Notes: a model not told the origin generated them from the letters alone. Counted from the first letter of the stretch, positions 9,278 to 19,860 are shown. The stretch: DNA of 64,000 nucleotides from Pelagovum sp. HNIBRBA483 (GCF_040931995.1 NZ_CP162412.1:1922001-1986000); one strand, 5' to 3'. Translations and numbers: made by a program.

Positions 9278-10011
9278 TTGTAATGTTGCTCCACCCAAGC
9301 AATGACCTGACTGTATGAGCTCACAGATTCAATTTCATTTGGCTGATTTGGGCGAGAAATTAGTAACACCTCTACCCCCAACTCCCTGGCAGCTATCAAT
9401 TTACTCGCCCCGTCGACTCCACCCGAGTCCTTAGCCACCAAAATATCGATACCATTTTCCCGGAGAACCCTGCGCTCCTCATCGAGAGAGTAAGGCGGTC
9501 GCGCGGTCAGAATATACCAGTTCGCGAACGGAAATGGTTTTTGAGGGTGTTCAATTTGACGAGCGAATACCTTGCAGCCTCGCAACTCACCAAAATCAGA
9601 AAAGGTTTTGCGTCCCGTAGCGATAAAGACCGAAGTTCCCTCTCGACACGCCAGCGCAGCATCGCGGATCGTATCAAAGTACCGCCAATTGTCATGAGTT
9701 TCCGGTGACCATCTGCCACGTTCAAATCTCACGAAAGGCAACGCCAATGCCTGACAGATTGCATATGTTCGTTCTGTAATCTTAGAGGCAAAAGGATGCG
9801 TAGCATCGACAACCATGCCGATATTGTTCCTTTGAAGAAACTCCACAAATCCGGCCTCGCCTCCGAAGCCCCCCGAAACGGTCGGGATCGGCAGCTTTGC
9901 CGGATCATCTGTTTCACCTGCTAGTGATGCAATCGCAGGAATTTTCAAAGTATGAAACTGTTGGGCGATTTGGCGGGCGTCTCGCGTTCCCGCGAGTAAC
10001 AGAACCGTCAT
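9274..10011 (-). CDS. cobK: Precorrin-6A/cobalt-precorrin-6A reductase
   Basis: 245-residue NAD(P)H-dependent reductase of the corrin ring pathway (CobK/CbiJ family). It starts with the family N-terminus MTVLLLAGTRDARQIA and has the conserved segments VVDATHPFA, FVRFERGRW, VFIATGRKTF and LVAKDSGG. Its ATG overlaps the cbiD stop by four bases, so it is co-translated with cbiD. The sequence does not tell whether the substrate carries cobalt; cbiD next door hints at the cobalt-first branch. Confidence 0.93.
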   Translation of the reverse strand: MTVLLLAGTRDARQIAQQFHTLKIPAIASLAGETDDPAKLPIPTVSGGFGGEAGFVEFLQRNNIGMVVDATHPFASKITERTYAICQALALPFVRFERGRWSPETHDNWRYFDTIRDAALACREGTSVFIATGRKTFSDFGELRGCKVFARQIEHPQKPFPFANWYILTARPPYSLDEERRVLRENGIDILVAKDSGGVDGASKLIAARELGVEVLLISRPNQPNEIESVSSYSQVIAWVEQHYK

Positions 10012-11063
10012 CCCTCCACCTTGGCGCGCACATTACCAGATCGATCGATCACGACTATGTTTAACTTTTCAGGAGGAAAATAACCTTCGAATTGGGAGAG
10101 AGTGTTTCGCTTGGCGGCTTCAGCGACCCTCAAAGCCATTTTCTCCCCTACGCGCTCATATGCATCCAATGCACTGTTCGCTCCATCTATTCGATCATCG
10201 CCAATCAGTTCGCTCAGTTTTTTAAAGTCAATTTGGCTTCGGGAAGAGTGCAGATCCATCGCTCCGAGTGCAAGCTTGCTCATCTTCCCTATCCCACCAC
10301 CGATCGTCAGCTGCGGAACAGGATGTCGTCGCAGGTACTTGAGCATTCCCCCAACAAAATCGCCCATATCAAGCATAGCATGATCTGGCAGCGAGTAGAG
10401 ATTCTGTACGACCTTTTCACTCGTCGCGCCGGTCGTTCCCGCAACATGCATGAGGCCATCAGCGCGCGCGACGTCAATTCCCCTGTGAATAGAGGCAATC
10501 CAAGCGGAGCAAGAAAACGGTCTAACAATTCCGGTTGTGCCTAGGACCGACAATCCATCCACAATGCCCAGCCTCGGGTTCCAAGTTTTTTTTGCAATTT
10601 CGCGTCCACCAGGGATTGAGATCTCGACTCGAAAATCTGGACTTATTCCATAGTCGACAGAGATTTCCGAAATCACTTCGTCCATCATTTGCCGTGGGAC
10701 AGGATTGATCGCGGGTTGCCCCACGTCGAGAGGAAGACCTTTCCGCGTCACCCTGCCAACGCCCTCGCCAGCAGCAAATTGCACCCCACCGTCTGAAGAC
10801 CGCACACGCGCAACAATCAAAAGGCCATGCGTGACATCCGGATCATCACCTGCATCCTTGATGACACCGGCTTCAGCCCAACCATCTCCGGAAGCATGAT
10901 GCGTGATGTCAAAGACAGGCATTTCTCCTCTTGGCAGTCGGATTGACACGGTGGAAACTGGCTTACCCGTCAACAGCTCAAGCAACGCTGCCTTTGTCGC
11001 AGCGGTCGCACAGGCCCCCGTCGTCCACCCACGGCGCAGATTATTAGATGAAGTATCGCTCAC
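10008..11063 (-). CDS. cbiD: Cobalt-precorrin-5B C1-methyltransferase (CbiD)
   Basis: 351-residue SAM-dependent methyltransferase of corrin ring synthesis. The N-terminal LRRGWTTGACATAATKAAL and the later GTTGIVRPFS are hallmarks of CbiD. The start is a GTG at 11063 with only a weak ribosome-binding site. First gene of the cbiD-cobK-glycosylase-esterase minus-strand run, divergent from cobA across a 96-base gap in which I see no B12 riboswitch. CbiD is classically the anaerobic-route counterpart of CobF; other ring enzymes must lie elsewhere in the genome. Confidence 0.93.
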   Translation of the reverse strand: MSDTSSNNLRRGWTTGACATAATKAALLELLTGKPVSTVSIRLPRGEMPVFDITHHASGDGWAEAGVIKDAGDDPDVTHGLLIVARVRSSDGGVQFAAGEGVGRVTRKGLPLDVGQPAINPVPRQMMDEVISEISVDYGISPDFRVEISIPGGREIAKKTWNPRLGIVDGLSVLGTTGIVRPFSCSAWIASIHRGIDVARADGLMHVAGTTGATSEKVVQNLYSLPDHAMLDMGDFVGGMLKYLRRHPVPQLTIGGGIGKMSKLALGAMDLHSSRSQIDFKKLSELIGDDRIDGANSALDAYERVGEKMALRVAEAAKRNTLSQFEGYFPPEKLNIVVIDRSGNVRAKVEG

Positions 11064-11159
11064 AGCCGAACTATAGAAACCCCGTTAAATGCCGCCAATC
11101 CACTTTTCTTTGTCGTATGCAATCTTTATCAGCGGCAAGACACAAGGCATAACGTCCCC

Positions 11160-12011
11160 ATGAGCAACTCTTTTGATTTTCCGACAATGGATTGGCCAAT
11201 TCTTGAGCCTGGCTGGGTGTGGTTATGCGGTGCGGGTCCAGGGGATCCCGGCCTGCTAACAATACACGCGCTAAATGGCCTTCGGCAGGCCGACGTGGTT
11301 ATTTTTGACGCATTGGTGCAAGAAGAAATTCTTAAATGGGCACCGCAAGCAAAGCACATTTATGCGGGCAAAAGAGGCGGTAAACCATCTGCAAAACAGC
11401 GTGACATCTCCCTTCACCTCGTTGATTTAGCCAATCAAGGCAAGCGCGTGTTGCGCCTCAAAGGCGGAGATCCGTTCGTCTTCGGGCGCGGTGGGGAGGA
11501 AGCGCAAACGCTTGTACAACATGGTATCCCAATTAGAATTATCCCCGGAATATCGGCTGGTATCGGCGGCTTGGCATATGCTGGCATCCCAGTGACACAC
11601 CGAGACGTAAACCAATCCGTTACATTTGTGACCGGCCATGATCAAACCGGCGAAACGCCTGATTCTCTCAACTGGGCAGCAATTTCGAGAGGGAGCCAAG
11701 TCATCGTCATTTACATGGGAATGAAGCACATCTCCCAGATTCAAGCAGCGCTGATCAAGGCAGGCAGATCGCTCTCTGAGCCGGTAGCCGTGGTATCGAA
11801 CGCAACCACGGAAAAACAATCGGTACTCGAAACCACGCTAGGCGCTGTCGTCGCGGACATCGAGGCTGAGGGGTTTGAGCCTCCAGCGATTATTTGCGTC
11901 GGTCGTTCTGTACAAATGCGACAAGTTCTAGACTGGCAAAGTCAGGGCCGAGGAGAAGCCCCGCGCAACTTGGATCCGTTGGGCAGAGGACGCCCTGCCG
12001 AGGCATCCTGA
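11160..12011 (+). CDS. cobA: Uroporphyrinogen-III C-methyltransferase (SUMT)
   Basis: 283-residue SAM-dependent enzyme making precorrin-2, the branch point to cobalamin and siroheme. Family motifs are GAGPGDPGLLT near residue 24, KRGGKPS, RLKGGDPFVFGRGGEE, the PGISAG turn and PVTHRD. There is no CysG-type dehydrogenase domain, so it is the single-function form. It starts at ATG 11160 and is followed almost directly by cobB. Divergent from cbiD; both flanks serve cobalamin synthesis. Confidence 0.94.
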   Translation: MSNSFDFPTMDWPILEPGWVWLCGAGPGDPGLLTIHALNGLRQADVVIFDALVQEEILKWAPQAKHIYAGKRGGKPSAKQRDISLHLVDLANQGKRVLRLKGGDPFVFGRGGEEAQTLVQHGIPIRIIPGISAGIGGLAYAGIPVTHRDVNQSVTFVTGHDQTGETPDSLNWAAISRGSQVIVIYMGMKHISQIQAALIKAGRSLSEPVAVVSNATTEKQSVLETTLGAVVADIEAEGFEPPAIICVGRSVQMRQVLDWQSQGRGEAPRNLDPLGRGRPAEAS

Positions 12012-12013
12012 AC

Positions 12014-13303
12014 GTGTTGGGCCGAGGTGTCATCATAGCTGCACCGTCTTCGGGAAGCGGCAAGACCACGATTACCCTCGGCCTCTTAAGAGCGCTTAAA
12101 CAACGCGGGCGGAGCGTTTCAGCTGCCAAATCCGGTCCTGATTATATCGATCCGCAGTTTCACGAAGCGGCTTTGGGAGCAACATCCCTCAACCTGGATG
12201 CCTGGGCTATGGCTCCTGATACGCTACGAATTCGCGCAGCCGAGCATGCCTCCGGAAGCCTGCTCATTATTGAAGCTGCGATGGGGCTGTTTGATGGCGC
12301 CCCGCCCGACGGTCGCGGATCAGCAGCCGACCTCGCAAAGGCTCTGGGACTTCCGGTTCTTCTCGTAGTCAATGCAGCAAGTATGGCCCACTCCATCGCT
12401 CCGCTTGTAAAAGGGTTCGCCAACTTTGATCCCGAGGTGCGGATAGGCGGAATTATCTTAAACAACGTCGGCTCTCCCCGTCATGAGCGCATCTTGAGAA
12501 CGGCACTCTCGAACCAACCGATCCCGGTCGCCGGTTGCGTATACCGATCCACTACTTTGTCTCTCCCGTCGCGGCATCTCGGCCTCGTACAGGCATTGGA
12601 ACATGAAGATATCGACGGCTTCAGCAACACAGCCGCAAGGCAGATTGAAGAGTCCGTTGACATCGATGCCGTCGAGCAAATTGCGGCTCCACTTCACAAG
12701 CCTGGCACCCGTTCCGATAAAACTCCTCAAAAAAGTTATGACAGCATCGCCGTCGCTAAGGACAAAGCCTTCGCTTTTGTCTACCCTCATCTCATAAAAA
12801 ACTGGCAGGAAACCGGAACTGAAATTCGTTTCTTTTCACCTCTGGCCGACGATCCTGTCCCCGACGCCGATCAAGTTTACCTTCCGGGGGGGTATCCGGA
12901 ACTCTTTGCTGAAACGATAGCGTCCGCATCTACATTCCTAACGTCTCTACGACGTACTGCCCTCACTACTAAAATATACGGAGAGTGCGGCGGCTACATG
13001 GTATTGGGGCATACCTTAACCTCAGCCGATGGTCGCGATCATCGAATGGCAGGCCTGCTCGACCTCCACACAAGTTTCGCGCAACGAAAGCTGCACCTCG
13101 GTTATCGCACCCTGAAAAGGTTCGGGAACAAAGATACAGCACAGATCGCCGCGCACGAATTTCATTTTGCCACGACCGTACAGTCGACTGGCACACCATT
13201 ATTTCAGGCTTGGGATGCGGAAGGGGCCCCCCTACCAGACATGGGCCTCTGCGACGGAAATGTGAGCGGCTCCTTTGCCCACATAATCAACCCAACGATT
13301 TGA
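12014..13303 (+). CDS. cobB: Cobyrinate/hydrogenobyrinate a,c-diamide synthase
   Basis: 429-residue glutamine- and ATP-dependent amidase of the CobB/CbiA family. The N-terminal P-loop APSSGSGKTT binds ATP; the C-terminal class-I glutaminase domain has its nucleophile in GECGGYMVLG and the segment LPGGYPE. The GTG at 12014 is preferred: it begins two bases after the cobA stop and follows GAGG at normal spacing, while the longer frame would overlap cobA by 118 bases. TTG 12017 is an alternative. Co-transcribed with cobA. Confidence 0.92.
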   Translation: MLGRGVIIAAPSSGSGKTTITLGLLRALKQRGRSVSAAKSGPDYIDPQFHEAALGATSLNLDAWAMAPDTLRIRAAEHASGSLLIIEAAMGLFDGAPPDGRGSAADLAKALGLPVLLVVNAASMAHSIAPLVKGFANFDPEVRIGGIILNNVGSPRHERILRTALSNQPIPVAGCVYRSTTLSLPSRHLGLVQALEHEDIDGFSNTAARQIEESVDIDAVEQIAAPLHKPGTRSDKTPQKSYDSIAVAKDKAFAFVYPHLIKNWQETGTEIRFFSPLADDPVPDADQVYLPGGYPELFAETIASASTFLTSLRRTALTTKIYGECGGYMVLGHTLTSADGRDHRMAGLLDLHTSFAQRKLHLGYRTLKRFGNKDTAQIAAHEFHFATTVQSTGTPLFQAWDAEGAPLPDMGLCDGNVSGSFAHIINPTI

Positions 13304-13352
13304 GTAACAATCAAACATTGCGATCTTTTTATAATTATCTACAGATGGGCTC

Positions 13353-14594
13353 ATGACCGCTTTTTCAACTACCGACGCAAAGCGAAATGTCCTGATCCTT
13401 GTAATCGCACAGGCGACACTAGGCTCACAGTTGCCGATGATTTTTGTGATCGGCGGCCTTGCGGGGAGCATGCTGGCGTCAAACCCCTGCTGGGCGACCC
13501 TTCCTATCTCGATGGTGATTTTCGGCTCGATGACAACCGCACCTTGGCTATCCCCACTAATGCAGCGGAGGGGCCGTCAATTTGGTTTTACAATTGGCAC
13601 ATTCGCGGGTGCGGCAGGTGCTATGGTTTCAGCTATCGGTCTCTATCAGGGTTCTTTCCTGATATTCCTAACAGGCAGTTACCTCTCCGGCATATATATG
13701 TCTGCACAGGGCTTTTTCAGATTTGCAGCCGCGGACTCCGCGTCTGAGGCATTCCGCCCTCGCGCCATTTCCTATGTTTTGGCAGGTGGACTGATCTCGG
13801 CGATATTGGGCCCCCAGCTCAATAAATTGGTCCAAGATACCTTTGTCGTTCCATTTCTAGGCAGCTATGTGGTCATCGTCGTCATAAACCTTTTGGGGCT
13901 TTTTCTGTTCTTCGGATTGAAATCAGGAACGCAATCGCCTGACGAAACGACCAAAGCAGTGGTGCGCCCCTCGCGCACTCGCCGCGAATTGTTGACCGAT
14001 CCAAAAATCAAAGTCGCAATAATTGTCGCCATGGTAAGCTACGCGTTGATGAATCTTGTCATGACCGCAACGCCCCTCGCCGTCGTTGGTTGCGGATACA
14101 CCACGAACAATGCCAACGATATCGTGACCGCTCATGTACTTGCGATGTTCCTCCCCTCGTTCGTAACCGGACACCTGATCAACCGGTTCGGCACCTACAA
14201 AATAATGGCCGCAGGCTTGATCATTCTGTCCGGCGCAGGTGTCGTTGGGATCATGGGTGTGGAGCTTGAGAACTTCTTTTTAGCTCTCGCACTCCTTGGG
14301 GTTGGATGGAACTTTGGATTCATTGGAGCGACAACCCTTCTATCCTCGGCGCATAACGACCAAGAAAAAGGCGCGGTTCAGGGCATGAATGACCTAATCG
14401 TGTTTGGTTGCGTTACGCTCGCCAGCCTTGCATCGGGCGGGCTTATGAATTGCGCCGGAAGCACACCGGAAACAGGTTGGACCGCCGTCAACATTGCGAT
14501 GCTGCCTTTACTGACTCTGGCGGGTGCAGCTCTGATCTGGCTGGCAATGCTCGCCAAATCTGCAAGCCCCGTGAAGGGCAAAGTGATTAAGTGA
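13353..14594 (+). CDS. Major facilitator superfamily transporter
   Basis: 413 residues with about twelve hydrophobic segments in two six-helix halves; the central loop lies near residues 192-215 (KSGTQSPDETTKAVVRPSR). It belongs to the MFS, but no substrate signature is recognisable. It starts 49 bases after cobB in the same direction and could share its transcript, so a role in corrinoid or cobalt traffic is possible but unproven. Its stop overlaps the convergent phytoene-synthase-like gene by 8 bases. Confidence 0.85.
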   Translation: MTAFSTTDAKRNVLILVIAQATLGSQLPMIFVIGGLAGSMLASNPCWATLPISMVIFGSMTTAPWLSPLMQRRGRQFGFTIGTFAGAAGAMVSAIGLYQGSFLIFLTGSYLSGIYMSAQGFFRFAAADSASEAFRPRAISYVLAGGLISAILGPQLNKLVQDTFVVPFLGSYVVIVVINLLGLFLFFGLKSGTQSPDETTKAVVRPSRTRRELLTDPKIKVAIIVAMVSYALMNLVMTATPLAVVGCGYTTNNANDIVTAHVLAMFLPSFVTGHLINRFGTYKIMAAGLIILSGAGVVGIMGVELENFFLALALLGVGWNFGFIGATTLLSSAHNDQEKGAVQGMNDLIVFGCVTLASLASGGLMNCAGSTPETGWTAVNIAMLPLLTLAGAALIWLAMLAKSASPVKGKVIK

Positions 14595-15336
14595 ATAGCA
14601 GTCGAAAGCGTTTTTGAAACTCTGAAAACTCCAGACCACCTGTATTCACAGCATCAGGATTTCGCACAACCTTTTCAAGGGTCGGCCGAGCCAACCAGCC
14701 AAAACGATGCACCAGCCGAAGGGCCGAACCCTTGCGCGCTGGTATCGCCGCAAGTTCAGCCAAAGCCTTTTGAGCCAAATCGCGAATGACTGGCACATCA
14801 CTTTCGTGGAATAGGCGCTTTCCGCTCGCTTCAAGGCGCGGAACTGCGCGTAGAAAGTTTGCCAAACCGGCCCACTTACCCAGCGTCTGGGCAAACGAAA
14901 GGTCAGCGGCGTTGCAGGAAAGAGCTTGCGCAGCCGCCACGAAGAGACCGCCAGAAGTCTGCTCAAGGTAGCGTTCGAAGTGAACCATATCCTCAAAAGG
15001 TTCCATGTAGATGTCCCAGCGCCGAGCGGCGATCATCTGATCGAGGCACTCTGTATCGATCTCACTTTCGCGCACAACGAGCGCAAGTGGTACTGTTACC
15101 TCATGATTTCGGATCAGCCCGCCAGCGCCAATTTCCGCGATGGCGTCGCGCCACCATTGCAGGCGCATTTCCGCGATCATCGGCTCCTTGGTCATCCAGG
15201 GCGCTCTGGAAACTTCAACATTGAAAGCAAAGAGCGGCATCAACCTCGCCCGCATCTCGGGCGCAAGTGACATCAGCACACGAAACCTCTCAGTATCTCC
15301 GCTTTCAACGAGCCTAGCGCACCCGTCGATGTTCAA
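14587..15336 (-). CDS. Squalene/phytoene synthase-family protein (NDUFAF6-like)
   Basis: About 249 residues of the trans-isoprenyl synthase fold: PMIAEMRLQWWRDAIAEI and the C-terminal LVHRFGWLARP are typical of the short alphaproteobacterial relatives of NDUFAF6. The paired DxxxD motifs of true phytoene synthases are not intact, so a carotenoid role is doubtful and a complex I assembly role is more likely by homology. The start is probably TTG 15336 overlapping the cimA stop (TTGA), because [14 protein letters not shown] aligns with the usual N-terminus; an upstream TTG at 15366 has no ribosome-binding site. Confidence 0.75.
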   Translation of the reverse strand: MNIDGCARLVESGDTERFRVLMSLAPEMRARLMPLFAFNVEVSRAPWMTKEPMIAEMRLQWWRDAIAEIGAGGLIRNHEVTVPLALVVRESEIDTECLDQMIAARRWDIYMEPFEDMVHFERYLEQTSGGLFVAAAQALSCNAADLSFAQTLGKWAGLANFLRAVPRLEASGKRLFHESDVPVIRDLAQKALAELAAIPARKGSALRLVHRFGWLARPTLEKVVRNPDAVNTGGLEFSEFQKRFRLLFT

Positions 15337-16958
15337 GGCTGGGCCCCATCCCGCAAGAGTTTCCAATTGATTGCATCAACGAGCGCGTCAAATGAAGCAT
15401 CGACGATATTTGCCGAAACCCCAACCGTCGCCCAGCGGCGCCCCTTGCCATCCTCGCTGTCGATAATAACCCGCGTAACGGCCTCGGTGCCGCCGTTAGT
15501 GATGCGTACCTTGAAGTCCACAAGCCGCATATCTGCGATATACTCTTGAAACCGCCCCAAGTCTTTACCCAACGCCATGCTCAAAGCGTTAACTGGGCCA
15601 CTATCGCCCAGCGCGCCCCCATGCTCGTTCTCATAGAAAGACGTTGTTTTCTCGGCCCCCATCTGAACAGTCACCACTGCTTCGGAAACGGTCACAATTT
15701 CACCACGGGCATTCCTGCGACGCTCAGAGATGACCCTGTAGCGCTCAACTTCGAAGAAATGCGGCATCGTGCCCAACTCTTCACGCGCCAGCAATTCGAA
15801 CGAGGCTTGAGCCGTATCATAAGAATACCCGCGGGCTTCTTGCTCTTTGATCCGCTCAAGAATTCTGGAGAGCGCCGGATCACCACGCTCAACTTCCAAT
15901 CCAGCGTCTTTCAAACGCATCAGCAGATTTGACTGTCCAGCCTGATTGGACATCGGGACAATGCGGCTATTGCCGACAAGAGCTGGATCGATGTGCTCAT
16001 ATGTTGTCGGATCTTTCGCAATCGCGCTTGCATGCAAGCCAGCCTTGTGCGCGAACGCGGACGCTCCGACATAAGGCGCCTGCTTTGCAGGTAGACGGTT
16101 CAAAATATCGTCCAGCATACGGCTCAACCGCCTCAAACCTCTCAGCTCGTCACTTGTAACCCCTGTTTCATAACGGGACTTGTATGGTTCTTTGAGCAGC
16201 AGCGTCGGGATTATCGTTGTCAAATTCGCATTTCCACAACGCTCGCCTAGGCCGTTTAGAGTACCCTGAATTTGCCGTGCGCCAGCATCTACAGCAGCGA
16301 GACTGTTAGCAACGGCGTGATCCGTGTCATTATGCGTATGAATTCCGAGACGTTCGCCGGGAATCCCAGCGCCGACAACGGCACTAACAATATCATAAAC
16401 CTCGGACGGGAGCGTGCCGCCATTTGTATCGCAAAGAACGATCCACCGCGCACCGGCGTCAAACGCAGCTCGGATCGCCTTCAACGCATAATCAGGGTTT
16501 GCCTTATAACCGTCGAAAAAATGTTCCGCGTCAAAATGCGCTTCTCTGCCTTCAGCGGTTACATGAACTATTGACGCTCGGATGTTTTCTAAATTTTCAT
16601 CCAGAGTAATGCCCAGCGCTGTTTCTACATGAAAATCATGGGTCTTGCCGACTAGACATACGGCATCTGTTTTCGCGTTCAGAACCGCAGCCAACACATC
16701 ATCATTTTGAACCGAGCGTCCTGCTCGCTTGGTCATGCCGAAAGCAGTCAACACCGCTTTTGTTTTTGGGGCGTTGTCAAAAAAGTCGCTATCTGTCGGG
16801 TTTGCACCTGGCCATCCACCTTCTATGTAATCGACACCAAGCCTATCGAGCGCCTCAGAAATGCGAATTTTCTCAGCCGTCGAAAACTGAACGCCTTGTG
16901 TCTGCTGCCCATCCCGCAGCGTCGTATCATAAAGATACAGCCTCTCTTTTGGCATCAA
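15333..16958 (-). CDS. cimA: (R)-citramalate synthase
   Basis: 541-residue enzyme of the LeuA-like family that condenses pyruvate with acetyl-CoA to citramalate, a threonine-independent entry to isoleucine. The N-terminal TIM barrel has the HMGL-like motif [11 protein letters not shown] and the metal-site [16 protein letters not shown] LeuA-type regulatory domain fills the last ~130 residues ([14 protein letters not shown]). Length and the HTHNDTDHA form fit the CimA type rather than 2-isopropylmalate synthase. Its ATG overlaps the cysS stop by four bases. Confidence 0.9.
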   Translation of the reverse strand: MMPKERLYLYDTTLRDGQQTQGVQFSTAEKIRISEALDRLGVDYIEGGWPGANPTDSDFFDNAPKTKAVLTAFGMTKRAGRSVQNDDVLAAVLNAKTDAVCLVGKTHDFHVETALGITLDENLENIRASIVHVTAEGREAHFDAEHFFDGYKANPDYALKAIRAAFDAGARWIVLCDTNGGTLPSEVYDIVSAVVGAGIPGERLGIHTHNDTDHAVANSLAAVDAGARQIQGTLNGLGERCGNANLTTIIPTLLLKEPYKSRYETGVTSDELRGLRRLSRMLDDILNRLPAKQAPYVGASAFAHKAGLHASAIAKDPTTYEHIDPALVGNSRIVPMSNQAGQSNLLMRLKDAGLEVERGDPALSRILERIKEQEARGYSYDTAQASFELLAREELGTMPHFFEVERYRVISERRRNARGEIVTVSEAVVTVQMGAEKTTSFYENEHGGALGDSGPVNALSMALGKDLGRFQEYIADMRLVDFKVRITNGGTEAVTRVIIDSEDGKGRRWATVGVSANIVDASFDALVDAINWKLLRDGAQP

Positions 16959-18322
16959 ACTTCCTCCAGCTTTCCCGCATCAAAATCGCTGCCGGGAACG
17001 AGTTCGACCCCTGATTTTGACATTCGCACCTCAACACCCGCGTCAAGCAATCTAGCTTTCAGCCGATCAACTTCTGAAAAATCCTTGGTCATCATGGCGG
17101 CCTTTCGAGCAGCTGTCAGACGCTCGGCGTGACGTGACAGATCCACATCCGGTGAAACTGCCCACTCCGGTTTATGGTCACCCACCAACCCGAGTAGGGT
17201 CAGTGACGATGCAAGATCGGCAAATCTCCCTGCGCTCACAAATTCATGCAACAAAGACAGCACACGCGGTGTATTCAAATCCTCGCCAAGCGCATTAAGG
17301 ATTTCGGCAGGGACAGGTCCGGAGGTGTCATTTGCGTCCACTTTTGCGTACCATTTCCGGAGCGTTTTATCGGCTTCCTGCGCTTTCTCAGCGGTCCAGT
17401 CCATCGGTTTCCGATAATGCGTGCTCAGCATCACAAATCGAATAACCTCGCCCGGGACACCTGAATCGAGAAGATCGCGGACGGTAAAGAAGTTGCCGAG
17501 GGACTTGGACATTTTCTTGCCCTCGACCTGCAACATCTCGTTATGCATCCAGAAACGTGCAAAATCTCCACCGGGATGAGCGCATTTTGACTGCGCTATT
17601 TCATTCTCATGATGCGGAAATTGAAGATCATTGCCGCCTCCGTGAATATCAAAGCTTTCCCCAAGCAACTCATATGACATCGCAGAGCATTCGATGTGCC
17701 AGCCTGGCCGCCCACGGCCCCACGGGCTGTCCCATCCCGGAACATCTTTGTCAGATGGCTTCCACAGAACAAAATCCATCGGGTTTCGTTTATACGGTGC
17801 CACCTCGACGCGGGCGCCGGCAATCATGTCGTCGACACTGCGCCCTGACAGCGCTCCATATTCAGAGAAACTTTCTACAGAAAAAAGGACGTGACCGTCG
17901 GCCACATATGCGTGCCCTTTTTCCACGAGATCAGCGATCATATCCACCATCGCGCCAATCCACTCGGTCGCCCTCGGCATATGCGTCGGTTCGAGAACCC
18001 CGACAGCAGCCATATCTTCCATGTACCAAGCAATCGTCGTGTCAGTAATGTCTCGGATCGAAAGCCCCGTCGCTGCCGCGCGCGCATTGATCTTGTCATC
18101 CACGTCTGTGAAGTTACGCACATAAGTGACCTGACCCGCGCCGAAAACTTCGGTAAGAAACCGATAAAGAATATCAAACACGATTGCCGGGCGGGCATTG
18201 CCAAGATGAGCGCGTTCATAAACCGTTGGCCCGCAGACATACATCCGCACGTTTTTTGGGTTGATCGGTACGAATTCCTCCCGCGAGCGGGTTTTGGAAT
18301 TGTATAATCGGATCATAGTCAT
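16955..18322 (-). CDS. cysS: Cysteinyl-tRNA synthetase
   Basis: Class I aminoacyl-tRNA synthetase, 455 residues. It shows the zinc-ligand region [19 protein letters not shown] (HIGH equivalent HLGN), the HIECSAMS and [15 protein letters not shown] segments of the cysteine pocket, and [11 protein letters not shown] 18322 is chosen since GGGAGAAG lies just before it; a second ATG two codons on (18316) is also possible. The longer frame has no ribosome site. Followed without a gap by cimA (ATGA overlap), a coupling of translation and isoleucine synthesis of unclear meaning. Confidence 0.95.
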   Translation of the reverse strand: MTMIRLYNSKTRSREEFVPINPKNVRMYVCGPTVYERAHLGNARPAIVFDILYRFLTEVFGAGQVTYVRNFTDVDDKINARAAATGLSIRDITDTTIAWYMEDMAAVGVLEPTHMPRATEWIGAMVDMIADLVEKGHAYVADGHVLFSVESFSEYGALSGRSVDDMIAGARVEVAPYKRNPMDFVLWKPSDKDVPGWDSPWGRGRPGWHIECSAMSYELLGESFDIHGGGNDLQFPHHENEIAQSKCAHPGGDFARFWMHNEMLQVEGKKMSKSLGNFFTVRDLLDSGVPGEVIRFVMLSTHYRKPMDWTAEKAQEADKTLRKWYAKVDANDTSGPVPAEILNALGEDLNTPRVLSLLHEFVSAGRFADLASSLTLLGLVGDHKPEWAVSPDVDLSRHAERLTAARKAAMMTKDFSEVDRLKARLLDAGVEVRMSKSGVELVPGSDFDAGKLEEV

Positions 18323-18573
18323 AGACTTCTCCCAAAGACGGTCTTCGCCCGCGGGCATAACAATTTACATTTCAGAGGAAAACGTCAAAGAGCAGCCCGC
18401 GCAACAAATGTTAGCGCGCGCAAATGCAGCCGATAATGATGCACATTTTTTCTCTCATGAAGGTTAAGTAGCATTTGCTGCTCAGTTGGTCTAGCACCAC
18501 TATTCCATGAATTGCACGCAAGCAGTGATCCATAGGATTGACAGCTACTTGTTCATTCCATCTCTCTAAGTTG

Positions 18574-19749
18574 ATGAAACCATCAAAACAAATTTCAAAC
18601 TTGACACCTTCCGGCTCTGACGGATGGGAAATTGTCTATGAAAGTTGGAAACTCGCCGCCGCGGGGGAGAAGATCATCTCCTTAGCGGTAGGTGAACACG
18701 ACATTCCGACGTCCAAGCCAATCCTCGACAACATGTTCACCAGCGCCCAAGCTGGAAATACAGGCTACACCCCTGTCGGCGGCGTTCCTGCGCTCCGGGA
18801 AGCAATTGCCGACAAGATAACAAAAACGACTGGCGTCAAGACAGCGGCGGAAAACATCCTCGTCACGCCGGGCGGACAGTTCGCACTGTTTATTGCCCAC
18901 ATGATAGCGCTGGACCCAGGGGATCGCGCCCTTTTTCTTTCCCCATACTACGCAACCTACCCCGGCACGATCCGCTCAGTCGGTGGCGCGCCAATAGAGA
19001 TCGATCCAAAACCAAATTCTGGTTTCCAGCCCAACCTCGCGGAAATCGCGCAAAAAGCCAAAACCGCTCGTAGCCTGCTGATCAATACGCCGAACAATCC
19101 CTGTGGCGCAGTATACGCACCAGACACTATGGAAAGCATTCGGGATATCTGCCGCGCACACGATCTTTGGCTGATCTCCGACGAAGTTTACGAGGCCATG
19201 ATTTGGAACGGGCATCACACCTCGGCTTGGCACGATGCCGGAAACTCGGCGCAATCGATGGTTGTCGGCTCGTTTTCCAAAAATTTCGCGATGACTGGTA
19301 GCCGGGTAGGATGGTTATGCGGCCCACCGGACGTGATTGCCCTTGCCGAGAACCTCGCCACTCACACGACCTACGGCACCCCGGGATACATTCAGCAAGG
19401 CGCTTTGCGTGCGCTCGCGCTCGGAAAGGCGTTGGAGAAAGAAGTCACAGCCCCATTTGAGCGCAGGCGGAACATGGCGCTCGAACTCTTATCCGCACAT
19501 CCCGACGTCGATTTCTTGTCGCCTGATGGGGGCATGTATTTGATGCTCGACATTCGCAAGTCAGGGCTCTCCAGCATAGAGTTCGCGCACCGCCTGCTTC
19601 ATGAGCACAAGATCGTTATCATGCCCGGAGACAGCTTTGGCAAGGCCGCCCGCGGATATGTGAGGATCGCGTTCACCGCCAGCGATGAACAGTTTGCATT
19701 TGGGTTTCATACGATCGTCAAGTTCCTAGAAGACCTCGCAAGTGCATAA
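18574..19749 (+). CDS. PLP-dependent class I/II aminotransferase
   Basis: 391 residues, fold-type I aminotransferase. Schiff-base Lys236 lies in SFSKNFAMTGSRVGW; NTPNNPCGAVY and the Asp in ISDEVYEAM are further PLP contacts. It begins at ATG 18574, which gives the family N-terminus; a longer frame begins with a poor TTG. The substrate (aspartate, alanine, aromatic or other) cannot be assigned. Monocistronic: a 251-base intergenic region lies upstream and a hairpin follows. Confidence 0.85.
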   Translation: MKPSKQISNLTPSGSDGWEIVYESWKLAAAGEKIISLAVGEHDIPTSKPILDNMFTSAQAGNTGYTPVGGVPALREAIADKITKTTGVKTAAENILVTPGGQFALFIAHMIALDPGDRALFLSPYYATYPGTIRSVGGAPIEIDPKPNSGFQPNLAEIAQKAKTARSLLINTPNNPCGAVYAPDTMESIRDICRAHDLWLISDEVYEAMIWNGHHTSAWHDAGNSAQSMVVGSFSKNFAMTGSRVGWLCGPPDVIALAENLATHTTYGTPGYIQQGALRALALGKALEKEVTAPFERRRNMALELLSAHPDVDFLSPDGGMYLMLDIRKSGLSSIEFAHRLLHEHKIVIMPGDSFGKAARGYVRIAFTASDEQFAFGFHTIVKFLEDLASA

Positions 19750-19762
19750 TGTGACGCCTCAC

Positions 19763-19795
19763 GGCCCAAAAACGACCTTTGGTCGCTTTCAGGCC
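19763..19795 (+). terminator. Stem-loop after the aminotransferase gene
   Basis: CGACC-TTT-GGTCG (19773-19785) forms an inner stem, and GGCC on both sides (19763-19766 and 19792-19795) can extend it. It lies 14 bases after the aminotransferase stop. There is no strong T-run, so termination efficiency is uncertain. Confidence 0.5.
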
Positions 19796-19860
19796 AGATC
19801 ATTTGTTGATCACAGATTGATATCGTGTGGAGACACAACGCACATTGAGGCGAAAAGATC

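Noticed and set aside
11064-11159. B12 riboswitch in the cbiD-cobA gap
   Set aside because: No B12-box or matching hairpins were seen, and 96 bases are too few for a full cobalamin riboswitch on either strand.
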